NCBI RefSeq assembly: GCF_014645615.1
Contig: NZ_BMMB01000022.1
Coordinates: 1 to 32,902 of the forward strand
Length of the DNA: 32,902 nucleotides
Reading direction: 5' to 3'
From: Paenibacillus hunanensis
GTDB lineage: Bacteria > Bacillota > Bacilli > Paenibacillales > Paenibacillaceae
Shown: piece after piece, positions 1-7,605 of the stretch
How the letters are laid out: every line of letters begins with the position of its first letter
Numbering within the stretch: the first letter of the stretch is position 1
Notes under the pieces: model-generated
The model's input: the letters and a program-made list of their open reading frames with translations, nothing else
Databases searched by the model: none
Told to the model about the DNA's origin: nothing
Translations under genes and position numbers: made by a program

Positions 1-60
1 AGAAACGGTTGTAGCTTGAAGTGGCTTTTTAATCGTGTCTACTTGACGGGGGTAAGACCA
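1..60 (+). mobile_element. Right end of an IS3-family insertion sequence (partial)
   Basis: Bases 2-19 are the last codons of a transposase (E-T-V-V-A-stop). They are followed by about 40 bp of terminal sequence ending in CA at position 60. The same sequence in reverse orientation stands at 32697-32757, where more of the transposase is present and identifies the family. The two copies differ at one base (T at 52 here, the complement of C there). The IS boundary at 60 is inferred from the point where the two copies stop matching and from the TG...CA ends usual for IS3. The left part of the element is outside the window. Confidence 0.85.
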
Positions 61-89
61 ATGTGCAAATCGGCTTTTTCAGCTACTTA

Positions 90-113
90 TTAAATGCGCA
101 AAGAATGTGTCAT
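90..113 (-). CDS. Seven-codon leader peptide, ErmD-leader-like (MTHSLRI)
   Basis: On the minus strand a strong SD, GAGGAGGT (130-123), lies 9 nt before ATG at 113. It is followed by ATG ACA CAT TCT TTG CGC ATT and two consecutive TAA stops. The peptide MTHSLRI closely resembles the first seven residues, MTHSMRL, of the ErmD-type leader that stalls ribosomes in the presence of macrolides (family knowledge from memory). A promoter with 17-bp spacing sits at 174-146. The IS3 element begins 29 bp after the first stop codon, so the gene this leader would control is absent from the window, probably separated by the IS. The similarity covers only seven residues, so a chance match is possible. Confidence 0.45.
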   Translation of the reverse strand: MTHSLRI

Positions 114-145
114 AGATGATGTACCTCCTCTTATGTGATAAATCT

Positions 146-174
146 AATGTAGCATGCTATGGTACGAATGTAAA
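146..174 (-). promoter_or_regulatory. Sigma-A-type promoter for the leader peptide
   Basis: Minus-strand TTTACA (174-169), a 17-bp spacer and TACATT (151-146). Transcription would start near 139, about 26 nt before the leader ATG, leaving the SD inside the transcript. Confidence 0.45.
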
Positions 175-270
175 ATTTGTCCAACCATAAAGTCGATTTC
201 TTTATTTCAAATAATAATTATACGTATGTCAAAGGCGGACATATGGATGCTGCATGCCAGACACGATGCA

Positions 271-582
271 CTAAACTTCAACTATATAAAGCTTTATATC
301 CGATACTTCAGTCGCTTTAGTCGTTTTAAACTCCACGAATGCTGCAAAGCCGTATTCCGTATCGCCTACACTCACCATTCCATTGGCGGCACCAATTTTA
401 CCATGACTGATTGCATCTATGACTTGAATTGTATCAGGTTGCCGTTGAAAAGATTCACCATACCAGTGAATGGATATTGCCTCGCTGCCTTGACCACAGC
501 TAGTTAGTATACGGATTGTGAAGTCTTCGACAAAAGCATTTTTGGGAGAGTTGTTGCACTTACCGCTTTTTATGATGTTCAT
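271..582 (-). CDS. NTF2-like / SnoaL-like small protein
   Basis: A 103-residue protein with no signal peptide. The start at 582 is chosen because AAAAGGAGG ends 6 nt before it; the ATG at 588 overlaps that SD. The N-terminus (KSGKCNNSPKNAFVEDF) and the ending (GFAAFVEFKTTKATEVSDIK) resemble short NTF2-fold proteins of Bacillus and Paenibacillus, in which a cone-shaped alpha+beta barrel ends with a strand running F-x-x-x-x-E-F-x-x-x-K. Such proteins are often ligand-binding or isomerase-like, but no substrate can be assigned. It stands alone, with no same-strand partner close by. The nearest upstream minus-strand gene ends at 845 and has its own hairpin terminator. The family is recalled rather than searched. 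Confidence 0.65.
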   Translation of the reverse strand: MNIIKSGKCNNSPKNAFVEDFTIRILTSCGQGSEAISIHWYGESFQRQPDTIQVIDAISHGKIGAANGMVSVGDTEYGFAAFVEFKTTKATEVSDIKLYIVEV

Positions 583-680
583 GAACATCCTCCTTTTCAA
601 AAAAATTAAATAATCTTGAATAAGACTATGATATCGATTCATGCTTTAATCGCTTTATAGGTAGAATTTATTATAACAAT

Positions 681-712
681 AAAGGCTCTCTTCCTTCTGG
701 AAAAGAGCCTTT
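681..712 (-). terminator. Rho-independent terminator of the 845-1948 gene
   Basis: AAAGGCTCTCTTCC (681-694) pairs with GGAAAAGAGCCTTT (699-712) with one mismatch. On the minus strand it is followed by a T-rich stretch. It lies about 130 bp beyond the stop of the minus-strand gene at 845. Confidence 0.6.
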
Positions 713-844
713 AAATCTGTCAGCCAATCAGTAGCGAAATGCTAGAGGATCATTCACCGGTGCATTATTCAAAGGTATTAATGTAAACGAATGCTATGGC
801 AGCATGATCCATTCAACCACAGTTGCTCATTCATTCCTCACCCA

Positions 845-1948
845 TCAATCTCCACCGCCACCGCCACACGAACTGCAAGAGGAGCTACAGGAAGAACTGC
901 TACACGATGAGCTGCTACAGGAATGACCACCATGATGACCTCCGCTATGACTACCGCTATGACTACCGCCATGATGGCTGTCATTGCTGGTGTAATTGTC
1001 ACTGCTACTAGAACCTGTGCCACAGGAGCTGCTCGTACCACCAACCGGGCGTTCCTCGCGTACATCTGCTGGTAGGAACGGATCAACACAGCTAGAAAAG
1101 TCGCCTGGTGGTAAATAGGAATAGTACACACACGCTGCGCCAGCAGCGCTTAATCCAAATACAGAGCTATTATACGTATCACTAGAAGCAGCATAATTTG
1201 ATGATGACTGCTGCTCTGGACGTTCTCCCCGCAGTGCCGCCTGACTTTGAACGGTAAAACGACGATAAAGGTGTAAAATAACCTCGCGTGCTTCCGGGCT
1301 ACGCTCAAACATCGAGCTATTAAACAACGAATGCTGAGGCTGATATTCACTAAATGCCAGTAGCTCATTCATGATCGAAGACGAGAGTGGCTGACGGAAA
1401 AAGGTACCCCATAGATTCGTATTCGCACGCTCAAGTGGAAATAGCTCTCCATACACCCAATCGAACAGGGCACGCTGCTGGGGCTGTGATACGGTACCGC
1501 CATGTGGCGAATGATGCAGCATGTAGCCATAGAATCGGTTACACAGCTGCTCATATTCTCGGGTAAACATCAGCATTTCATGCCATACATCATCCACCCG
1601 GGAACTGAACATTGGGACCTCACGAAATAGAGCACAGATCAGCATATAGCGCTTCATTTCATGCCAGCGCCATTCAAACTCTCGATAGGTCATATCGGGA
1701 TGCTCGCTCTGGATACGTTGCCACAGCTGCACGGCATAATGCTCTGGGATCGAGGCTTCCAGCTTATTGGCGAGTGCTTCAGCAGGATGTCCGGCAGGGA
1801 CAAGGGAACCAGGCGGCCCCACTTTATTAAAAAGCTTTATATTTTCCTGTAAACGCCTCACCATCTGGCGCTCTGGTGTATTGGATTTGCGGAAAATGAT
1901 AATGGCGATGATTATAAGGGCAATAATGATAATAACGGTCTTCATCAT
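845..1948 (-). CDS. Membrane-anchored protein with GRDP/DUF1399-like motif and Ser/Cys/His/Gly-rich tail
   Basis: A 367-residue protein. Residues 3-19 form a hydrophobic N-terminal segment (MMKTVIIIIALIIIAIIIF) followed by basic residues, which suggests a single membrane anchor. Residues 90-150 carry the segment VDDVWHEMLMFTREYEQLC (118-136) and then HHSPHGG. This resembles the W-H...F-T..Y...C...H-H-x-P signature of glycine-rich-domain (GRDP, DUF1399) proteins. After residue 305 the sequence becomes low-complexity: Ser, Gly and His repeats (HSGSHSGGHHGGH), then repeated SSSSC blocks and a terminal CGGGGGD. Similar tails occur on other Bacillota membrane proteins. The SD AGGAGG precedes two adjacent ATGs. 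It lies 57 bp downstream of the M20 amidohydrolase stop and may share its transcript. Function unknown. Confidence 0.6.
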   Translation of the reverse strand: MMKTVIIIIALIIIAIIIFRKSNTPERQMVRRLQENIKLFNKVGPPGSLVPAGHPAEALANKLEASIPEHYAVQLWQRIQSEHPDMTYREFEWRWHEMKRYMLICALFREVPMFSSRVDDVWHEMLMFTREYEQLCNRFYGYMLHHSPHGGTVSQPQQRALFDWVYGELFPLERANTNLWGTFFRQPLSSSIMNELLAFSEYQPQHSLFNSSMFERSPEAREVILHLYRRFTVQSQAALRGERPEQQSSSNYAASSDTYNSSVFGLSAAGAACVYYSYLPPGDFSSCVDPFLPADVREERPVGGTSSSCGTGSSSSDNYTSNDSHHGGSHSGSHSGGHHGGHSCSSSSCSSSSCSSSCSSCGGGGGD

Positions 1949-2005
1949 ACATAGCCTCCTGTCGTCATGCTGGATAAAAGATTAACCTGCAAGCTGAACA
2001 TGTAA

Positions 2006-3193
2006 TTATACCCGCTGCATCTGTTGCTCGAATTCACTGCGAATTTGTTCAAGTAATGCTGGATTCGTCATCACGTCAAATGCAGTTTCTGCAAGCACGG
2101 TTGCTGTAAATAGCATCGCTTCTAGTGCCTGTGGCTCTTGCGCACGATCGCGGAAGCCGATACTATGCAGCTCGTGCTTTTCATCTGTGACTTTAACATA
2201 AGGATGGATAGCCGGGCAGCGAACCGATACATTGCCCAGATCAAGTGAGCCTGCATCCTTGCCAGATTGAATCTCCTCGCGTTTCACACCATTTGCAATC
2301 AGATTCTGGCTAAAGGCTTCGGATAGAGTACGATTGGTGATTAGCTCATCATAGGAATATTCATAATTGGAAATCTCGACCCGGCAGCCTGTTTGAAGAG
2401 CTGCACCTTCAGCGATTCGTTTGACACGCTCCACGAGCTCATTTGTATAGGCGCGGCTGGCAGAACGGATATAAAACTGTGCAGAAGCATAATCGGGAAT
2501 AATATTTGCTGCTACACCGCCCTGATTAATAATACCGTGGATGCGCGTATCACTGCGCGTCTGTTGACGCATTGCATTAATTCCATTAAATAACTGGAGT
2601 ACCGCATCCAGCGCATTGATACCATGCTGTGGACTAGCTGCTGCATGCGCAGATTTACCGTAAAATTCAAATTGTAGTGCATCCATCGCCAGCGAAATGC
2701 CAGATTCTTCATAGGCATAGTAGGGATGAGCCATCATCGCAAAGTCACAATCGTCGAACAAGCCTGCTTGCGCCATGGGTACTTTGGCACCTCGTGTTTC
2801 TTCGGCTGGTGTACCGTATACACGAATCGTACCCCCAATCTCGTCCACTACTGACTTGAGTCCAATCGCTGCACCAGCGCTCATCATACAAATGAGATGA
2901 TGACCACATGCATGACCGATCTCAGGCAATGCATCATATTCACACATAAGACCGACCGTTGCGCCTGGCTTGGCGGCTGTGTATGTAGCGATAAAGGATG
3001 TTTCGATGCCGAGCACTGATGCTTGTACGTCAAAGCCATGGGCGGCAAGTAACTCTTTCAAGCGCGCAGACGCTTTATATTCCTCATTACCAAGCTCGGG
3101 ATTTTGTCCGATATATACGGATACGGATTTGAATTCTTCAGCGTTCTGCTGAATCGCTTTTTTAATATGCTGCTTGAGTTGTGTATGATTCAT
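2006..3193 (-). CDS. M20-family amidohydrolase (PM20D2/AbgB-like)
   Basis: A cytosolic metalloamidase of 395 residues, the usual length for M20 aminoacylase/carboxypeptidase-like enzymes. These use two zinc or manganese ions to cleave N-acyl or peptide-like amide bonds of amino acids. Visible motifs are EYDALPEIGHACGHH (85-99, metal ligands) and TPAEETRGAK (128-137, catalytic glutamate), followed by the small dimerisation domain with GKSAHAAASPQHGINALDAV. The subgroup resembles PM20D2 and AbgB, which act on dipeptides or p-aminobenzoyl-glutamate, but the exact substrate cannot be read from sequence. The start at 3193 is chosen because AAAGGAG lies 9 nt upstream. An earlier in-frame ATG 11 codons upstream lacks an SD. 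It is divergent from a polar amino-acid ABC transporter, which hints at uptake followed by hydrolysis. Confidence 0.85.
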   Translation of the reverse strand: MNHTQLKQHIKKAIQQNAEEFKSVSVYIGQNPELGNEEYKASARLKELLAAHGFDVQASVLGIETSFIATYTAAKPGATVGLMCEYDALPEIGHACGHHLICMMSAGAAIGLKSVVDEIGGTIRVYGTPAEETRGAKVPMAQAGLFDDCDFAMMAHPYYAYEESGISLAMDALQFEFYGKSAHAAASPQHGINALDAVLQLFNGINAMRQQTRSDTRIHGIINQGGVAANIIPDYASAQFYIRSASRAYTNELVERVKRIAEGAALQTGCRVEISNYEYSYDELITNRTLSEAFSQNLIANGVKREEIQSGKDAGSLDLGNVSVRCPAIHPYVKVTDEKHELHSIGFRDRAQEPQALEAMLFTATVLAETAFDVMTNPALLEQIRSEFEQQMQRV

Positions 3194-3346
3194 GTTGATA
3201 ATCTCCTTTAATACAGGTATGTACAAAATAAATGCATGTTTCTGCTATCAGTATAGCATGAGAGCTCTGGCAAGTCGTGTAATAAGAGATGAAAGAGTTA
3301 TCATGCTTGCTGTGACACTTCATTCACATTTTTGCATATAAAACCA

Positions 3347-3375
3347 TTGAATAATCATACAAATTCATTTATAAT
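3347..3375 (+). promoter_or_regulatory. Sigma-A promoter of the amino-acid ABC transporter
   Basis: TTGAAT (3347-3352), a 17-bp spacer and a perfect TATAAT (3370-3375), 70 bp upstream of the TTG start at 3445. Confidence 0.65.
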
Positions 3376-3383
3376 AACCCGGT

Positions 3384-3396
3384 TGACTATGAGTCA
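3384..3396. promoter_or_regulatory. Palindromic candidate operator
   Basis: TGACTATGAGTCA is a perfect 5-3-5 palindrome starting 9 bp after the -10 box, about where transcription should begin. That is a typical place for a repressor to bind. The regulator is unknown. It somewhat recalls an arginine-repressor half-site arrangement but does not match the ARG box spacing. Confidence 0.4.
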
Positions 3397-3444
3397 CATG
3401 GAAAAAGCTGTTAACTATTATATGTATGTAAAGGAGATAGAAGG

Positions 3445-4902
3445 TTGAAAGTACTAAAACCGTGGCTAGGATGCCTGATAAGCATTCTTATGCTATTTTT
3501 TATGATTGTACCAGCAATGGCCTCTGCGGAAGGCTCTGGTAAGACAATTGTTGTCGGACTGAGCGCAGACTTTGCGCCATATGAGTTTCATAAAAACATT
3601 GATGGACAGGATCAGATCGTTGGTTCTGATGTAGAGATTGCCAAACGAATTGCCGCTGATATGGGCGCGCAGCTGCAAATTCAAGATATTCCATTCGATA
3701 GCTTGCTGCCAGCACTGAGCAGTGGACGGATCGATATGATCATTTCGGGCATGACACCAACAGAAGATCGTCGTAAAAATGTCGACTTCTCAGAGTCATA
3801 TTATATATCCCGTCAGGTCATCATGACCCGTGCGGAAGATAAGGATAAATACGCAAGCTTCGATAGCTTGAAAGGTATTACGATCGGTGTACAAAAAGGC
3901 TCGATTCAAGAAGGCATCGCCAAGGATATCGAAGGTGCCAAGCTAACATCGGTTGATAAAATCTCTGATGTGGTGCTACAGCTTCAATCCAAGCGTGTTG
4001 ATGCTGCGGTTATGGAAGGCCCGGTTGCAGAAGGCCAGGTAGCTAACCATAGTGATCTGGCAATTACCGCCGCACAAATTCCAAACAGTGATACCGAGAT
4101 GGCAATCGCTGTGAAAAAGGGAAATACCGAGCTACTTGCTCAAATTAACAGTACGCTGGCTGATCTGAAAAAGACAGATGCCGTTCCTAAATTTATTCAG
4201 GAAGCAACAGCATTGAACTCGGATGAGCAGACAGAGCCAGACAATATTTTCAGCATTTTCTGGGATTACCGTCATTATTATGCGACAGGCGTACAATATA
4301 CACTGTTGCTGTCTGCATTAGGCGTATTGTTCGGTTTTGTGATTGGTCTGATCGTAGCCCTGCTACGTTTGTCCAATCTGAATGTACTGCGCTGGATTGC
4401 GATGACGTATATTGAAATTTTGCGCGGAACACCGATGCTGGTGCAATTGCTCATTATTCACTATGGGATTGCGCAAACCTTCCATATTGAATTTAGCGTA
4501 CTGCAATCAGGTATTATTACACTCTCAATTAATAGCTCTGCTTATCTGGCAGAAATCTTCCGCGCTGGTATTCAAGGCGTGGATCGTGGACAGACAGAGG
4601 CGGCACGTTCACTCGGTATGTCGTATGGCATGACACTTCGGCATATTATCATTCCACAGGCGATCAAAAGCGTATTGCCAGCGATCGGTAATGAATTTGT
4701 CGTAATTATCAAAGAATCATCGATCGTTTCCTTTATCGGGGTTGCTGATCTGATGTTCCAGGCACAGGCCGTACGTAGTATTACGTATTCAGCATTGTAT
4801 CCACTGCTGATCGCCGCAGCCATCTATTTTGTAATGACATTTGTATTGTCCAAACTGCTCGGTATGGTGGAAAGGAGATGGAGTGTAAGTGATAAACGTT
4901 AA
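3445..4902 (+). CDS. Polar amino-acid ABC transporter, fused substrate-binding protein and permease
   Basis: A 485-residue fusion. Residues 1-27 are a signal peptide or anchor ending AMASA. Residues 33-260 form a family-3 solute-binding domain (GLSADFAPYEFH, GSDVEIAKRIAADMG, SGMTPTEDRRKNVDFS). Residues 275-480 form a His/Glu/Gln-type permease domain. The permease contains the EAA loop EAARSLGMSYGMTLRHIIIP, which docks the ATPase. Similar fused proteins are known from lactic acid bacteria (GlnP type) and other Bacillota. The start is TTG, supported by AAAGGAG 8-9 nt upstream. The next gene overlaps by 14 bp and encodes the matching ATPase, so the two form one operon. The ligand is a polar amino acid; which one cannot be told. 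Confidence 0.9.
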   Translation: MKVLKPWLGCLISILMLFFMIVPAMASAEGSGKTIVVGLSADFAPYEFHKNIDGQDQIVGSDVEIAKRIAADMGAQLQIQDIPFDSLLPALSSGRIDMIISGMTPTEDRRKNVDFSESYYISRQVIMTRAEDKDKYASFDSLKGITIGVQKGSIQEGIAKDIEGAKLTSVDKISDVVLQLQSKRVDAAVMEGPVAEGQVANHSDLAITAAQIPNSDTEMAIAVKKGNTELLAQINSTLADLKKTDAVPKFIQEATALNSDEQTEPDNIFSIFWDYRHYYATGVQYTLLLSALGVLFGFVIGLIVALLRLSNLNVLRWIAMTYIEILRGTPMLVQLLIIHYGIAQTFHIEFSVLQSGIITLSINSSAYLAEIFRAGIQGVDRGQTEAARSLGMSYGMTLRHIIIPQAIKSVLPAIGNEFVVIIKESSIVSFIGVADLMFQAQAVRSITYSALYPLLIAAAIYFVMTFVLSKLLGMVERRWSVSDKR

Positions 4903-5611
4903 AGGTCTGAAAAAGTCATTTGGTAAAAATGAAGTGCTGACAGGCATCGATATCGATATCGCGCAAGGCGAGGTTGTCGTTGTGATCGGGCCAAGTGGCT
5001 CCGGTAAAAGTACATTCCTACGCTGCCTGAATCTGCTGGAGCAGCCAACCGGCGGTGAGATTTATTTTGAGGATGAGCTGATCACTGCGCGCAAGTATGA
5101 TATCGATAGTGCGCGTCGTAAAATGGGGATGGTGTTCCAGCATTTCAACCTGTTCCCGCACAAAACGGTGCTGCAAAACCTGACGATCGCTCCGATCAAA
5201 GTGAAAAAGACCGATACAGCATCCGCGCAAAAGATTGCACTGGATCTGCTTCAAACGGTAGGTCTGGCTGACAAAAAGGATGCCTATCCTAACCAGCTAT
5301 CCGGTGGACAAAAGCAACGTATTGCGATTGCACGTGCACTGGCAATGCAGCCGCATGTCATGTTGTTCGATGAGCCAACCTCTGCCCTTGACCCGGAAAT
5401 GGTCGGCGAGGTGCTTGAGGTTATGAAAAAGCTTGCTCAGCAGGGCATGACGATGGTGATCGTAACGCACGAAATGGGCTTTGCTCGTGAAGTGGGCGAT
5501 CGCATTATCTTTATGGACGGTGGACGCATTGTGGAGCAAGGCACACCAGAGCAAGTATTTGGTTCGCCATCCAATGCACGTACACAAGACTTCCTGAGTA
5601 AGGTACTGTAA
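4889..5611 (+). CDS. Polar amino-acid ABC transporter ATP-binding protein (GlnQ/ArtM-like)
   Basis: A 240-residue cytoplasmic ATPase that powers the permease encoded just upstream. All nucleotide-binding motifs are intact: Walker A GPSGSGKST (about residues 34-42), signature LSGGQKQRIAIARAL, Walker B VMLFDEPTSALDPEMVGEVL and the switch histidine in VTHEMGFA. Length and motifs fit the polar amino-acid uptake subgroup closely. The start is GTG, overlapping the permease gene by 14 bp, with AAAGGAGA about 10 nt upstream inside that gene. This is typical translational coupling. A strong terminator follows at 5736. Confidence 0.93.
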   Translation: MINVKGLKKSFGKNEVLTGIDIDIAQGEVVVVIGPSGSGKSTFLRCLNLLEQPTGGEIYFEDELITARKYDIDSARRKMGMVFQHFNLFPHKTVLQNLTIAPIKVKKTDTASAQKIALDLLQTVGLADKKDAYPNQLSGGQKQRIAIARALAMQPHVMLFDEPTSALDPEMVGEVLEVMKKLAQQGMTMVIVTHEMGFAREVGDRIIFMDGGRIVEQGTPEQVFGSPSNARTQDFLSKVL

Positions 5612-5735
5612 GCACGGATACCATGAATGATTTATCCAGTATAGAGATAAAGATAGATCTGAATATACAAATGGATAGTTAATTTTCAAAGTAGAGGTAT
5701 ATGAGAAATACGGCAATCTATCGACCATAATATAG

Positions 5736-5783
5736 AGCACATTATTTTGCAGGCTAGGTCCAAGCAGAATGATGTGCTTTTTT
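5736..5783 (+). terminator. Terminator of the amino-acid ABC operon
   Basis: AGCACATTATTTTGC (5736-5750) pairs with GCAGAATGATGTGCT (5764-5778) through G-U pairs and is followed by a run of T. Confidence 0.8.
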
Positions 5784-5909
5784 GTTTGCTTTCGCATTTT
5801 ATGATTTTATATCCTTATCCTTATAAATAATGCAAAATGTAAAAAAACAAAAATATAAAACATTACGATAGTTCTGTAATGATGAGAATGAACATGTCAC
5901 ACTTGTTCA

Positions 5910-5997
5910 GGTAAGAGGTAAGAGGTAAGAGGTAAGAGGTAAGAGGTAAGAGGTAAGAGGTAAGAGGTAAGAGGTAAGAGGTAAGAGGTAAGAGGTA
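5910..5997. repeat. Heptanucleotide tandem array, GGTAAGA x12
   Basis: Twelve perfect copies of GGTAAGA (5910-5993) and a partial GGTA. The array ends 8 bp before the -35 box of the namA promoter. All copies are identical, which suggests recent expansion by slipped-strand replication. Confidence 0.98.
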
Positions 5998-6005
5998 TGC
6001 TCTCG

Positions 6006-6034
6006 TTGTTATTTTTCGTAATATAATATATAAT
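6006..6034 (+). promoter_or_regulatory. Sigma-A promoter of namA
   Basis: TTGTTA (6006-6011), a 17-bp AT-rich spacer and a perfect TATAAT (6029-6034), about 50 bp before the GTG start. Confidence 0.65.
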
Positions 6035-6084
6035 CATTACCGAATGTGAAGTGTTACACATCTATTTCATTGGAGGGACGTATT

Positions 6085-7113
6085 GTGGCGAAGCTATTTA
6101 CACCATATCAATTGAAAAATCTGAATCTTAAAAATCGTATCGTTATGCCGCCTATGTGCCAGTATGCTGTAGAAACTGGAGACGGGATGCCGGGCGAATG
6201 GCATAACGTTCACTATATTAGTCGTGCCGTCGGTGGAACCGGGCTGATTATCGCAGAGATGACGGCTATTCATCCAGACGGACGAATTACGAATGAAGAT
6301 ACCGGCATCTGGGATGATCATTTTATTCCAGCATGGCGTCATATTGTTGATGAGGTACATCGCTATGGTACACAGATCGGTATTCAGCTTGGACATGCTG
6401 GTCGTAAAGCGGAGGATGCGAATCCCCCTGTTGCTCCATCTGCCGTACGTTATGATGGCGAAGGATACAAGGAGCCGCATGCCCTAACAACAGCTGAGGT
6501 TGAGCAATTGATCCAGGCTTATGGTGAAGCTGCACGCCGCGCTGTAGAAGCAGGTTTCGATACTGTAGAAATTCACGGTGCACATGGATACTTAATTCAC
6601 CAGTTCCATTCGCCACTCGTCAATCAACGTGAAGACGAATATGGAAAGGATCTACCTTTATTCGGTGAACGTGTGGTACAGGCTGTACGTGCAGCTGTAC
6701 CAGCAGATATGGCAGTCATTATGCGTGTGTCTGCGCGTGAATATGTGGAGGGTGGCTATGAGGTTGAGGATATTATCGAGACCTGTCGTCGTTACCGTGA
6801 TGCAGGCGTAGACCTGCTGCATGTCTCTTCTGGTGGTGAAGGCCCGGCTCGTAAAGGTGCTATGCAGGTAGGCCCTGGTTATCAGGTGAATATGGCCTCT
6901 CAATTAAGAGACGCTTTACAGATACCTGTGATCGCCGTGGGCTTGCTGGATGAGTTTGCGGACGCAGAGCGTGTGCTGGAAGAGGATCAGGCTGATCTGG
7001 TTGCTGTTGGTCGTGCAATGCTGCGTGATCCATACTGGGCAATCCATGCTGCCAAAGAATTGGGCGATGAAGCTCCTGTACCTCAGCCTTATCTGCGTGG
7101 CTATCACAAATAA
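6085..7113 (+). CDS. namA: NADPH dehydrogenase NamA (old yellow enzyme, YqjM type)
   Basis: An FMN-dependent ene-reductase of 342 residues; Bacillus YqjM has 338. It reduces activated carbon-carbon double bonds with NADPH, probably in detoxification of electrophiles. The TIM barrel begins LFTPYQLKNLNLKNRIVMPP. The redox-tuning cysteine and neighbouring tyrosine of the YqjM class are present (M-C25-Q-Y27). The substrate-binding HGAHGYLIHQFHSPLVNQR and the phosphate-binding VAVGRAMLRDPYWA are intact. The start is taken as GTG at 6085, supported by TGGAGGG about 8 nt upstream; an in-frame ATG 13 codons earlier has no SD. It is a single-gene unit with its own promoter and terminator. Confidence 0.92.
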   Translation: MAKLFTPYQLKNLNLKNRIVMPPMCQYAVETGDGMPGEWHNVHYISRAVGGTGLIIAEMTAIHPDGRITNEDTGIWDDHFIPAWRHIVDEVHRYGTQIGIQLGHAGRKAEDANPPVAPSAVRYDGEGYKEPHALTTAEVEQLIQAYGEAARRAVEAGFDTVEIHGAHGYLIHQFHSPLVNQREDEYGKDLPLFGERVVQAVRAAVPADMAVIMRVSAREYVEGGYEVEDIIETCRRYRDAGVDLLHVSSGGEGPARKGAMQVGPGYQVNMASQLRDALQIPVIAVGLLDEFADAERVLEEDQADLVAVGRAMLRDPYWAIHAAKELGDEAPVPQPYLRGYHK

Positions 7114-7187
7114 TTTGCTATAAGCGTATGCGTGTAGATTAAGAGCGAAATAGATTGTAAATATTGCGAATATTTTGAATGAATAGA

Positions 7188-7222
7188 AGCAGTTCGATAG
7201 GATTTCTGTCGAGCTGCTTTTT
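7188..7222 (+). terminator. Terminator of namA
   Basis: AGCAGTTCGATAG pairs with CTGTCGAGCTGCT using G-U pairs, followed by TTTT. It lies 75 bp after the namA stop. Confidence 0.75.
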
Positions 7223-7362
7223 GATGTCCATATGTTGAATAGGATAACAGTGTTACAGTCTGAGCTGGATTGGTTAAAATAGAAGAGGTGCTTTATTGTT
7301 TGTGGTACCAGTAAAATATATCGCGCAGCTGTTTCAAATACATACAATCAGTCATATCTTTA

Positions 7363-7485
7363 AAAGAACGAAAGAACGAAAGAACGAAAGAACGAAAGAA
7401 CGAAAGAACGAAAGAACGAAAGAACGAAAGAACGAAAGAACGAAAGAACGAAAGAACGAAAGAACGAAAGAACGAAAGAACGAAA
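7363..7485. repeat. Octanucleotide tandem array, AAAGAACG x15
   Basis: Fifteen perfect copies of AAAGAACG from 7363 to 7482 plus AAA. The unit is not a multiple of three, so any frame through it changes with each copy gained or lost. In the plus frame from 7296 it would encode repeated RTKERKNE. Confidence 0.98.
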
Positions 7486-7563
7486 ACTTGAACAGTTTTA
7501 ATATCGATCAATCAGAAAATTATATTTGAATCAAGCATACATATGTCATATAAAAGAATGGAC

Positions 7564-7605
7564 AAAAGCCGTTATTCTGAAATAAAACAGAATAATGGCT
7601 TTTTT
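7564..7605 (+). terminator. Strong terminator after the 8-bp array
   Basis: AAAAGCCGTTATTCTG pairs with CAGAATAATGGCTTTT (one G-U) around an 8-nt loop, followed by T. No recognised gene lies between it and the namA terminator, so it implies an uncharacterised short transcript. Confidence 0.8.

Larger units (their letters stand above)
5612..6084. other. Intergenic stretch: terminator, 7-bp array, namA promoter
   Basis: The 473 bp between the ABC ATPase and namA hold a terminator (5736-5783), an AT-rich stretch without an ORF (5784-5909), the heptanucleotide array (5910-5997) and the namA promoter (6006-6034). I see nothing else. Confidence 0.7.

Noticed and set aside
154..507. Plus-strand open frame opposite the NTF2-like gene
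   Set aside because: No SD, and it overlaps a minus-strand gene with a strong SD and family resemblance.
7296..7529. 77-codon frame through the 8-bp array
   Set aside because: It has a plausible SD, but most of it is repeat, it is open on both strands because of the array, and no family fits. Kept as a finding, not a gene.
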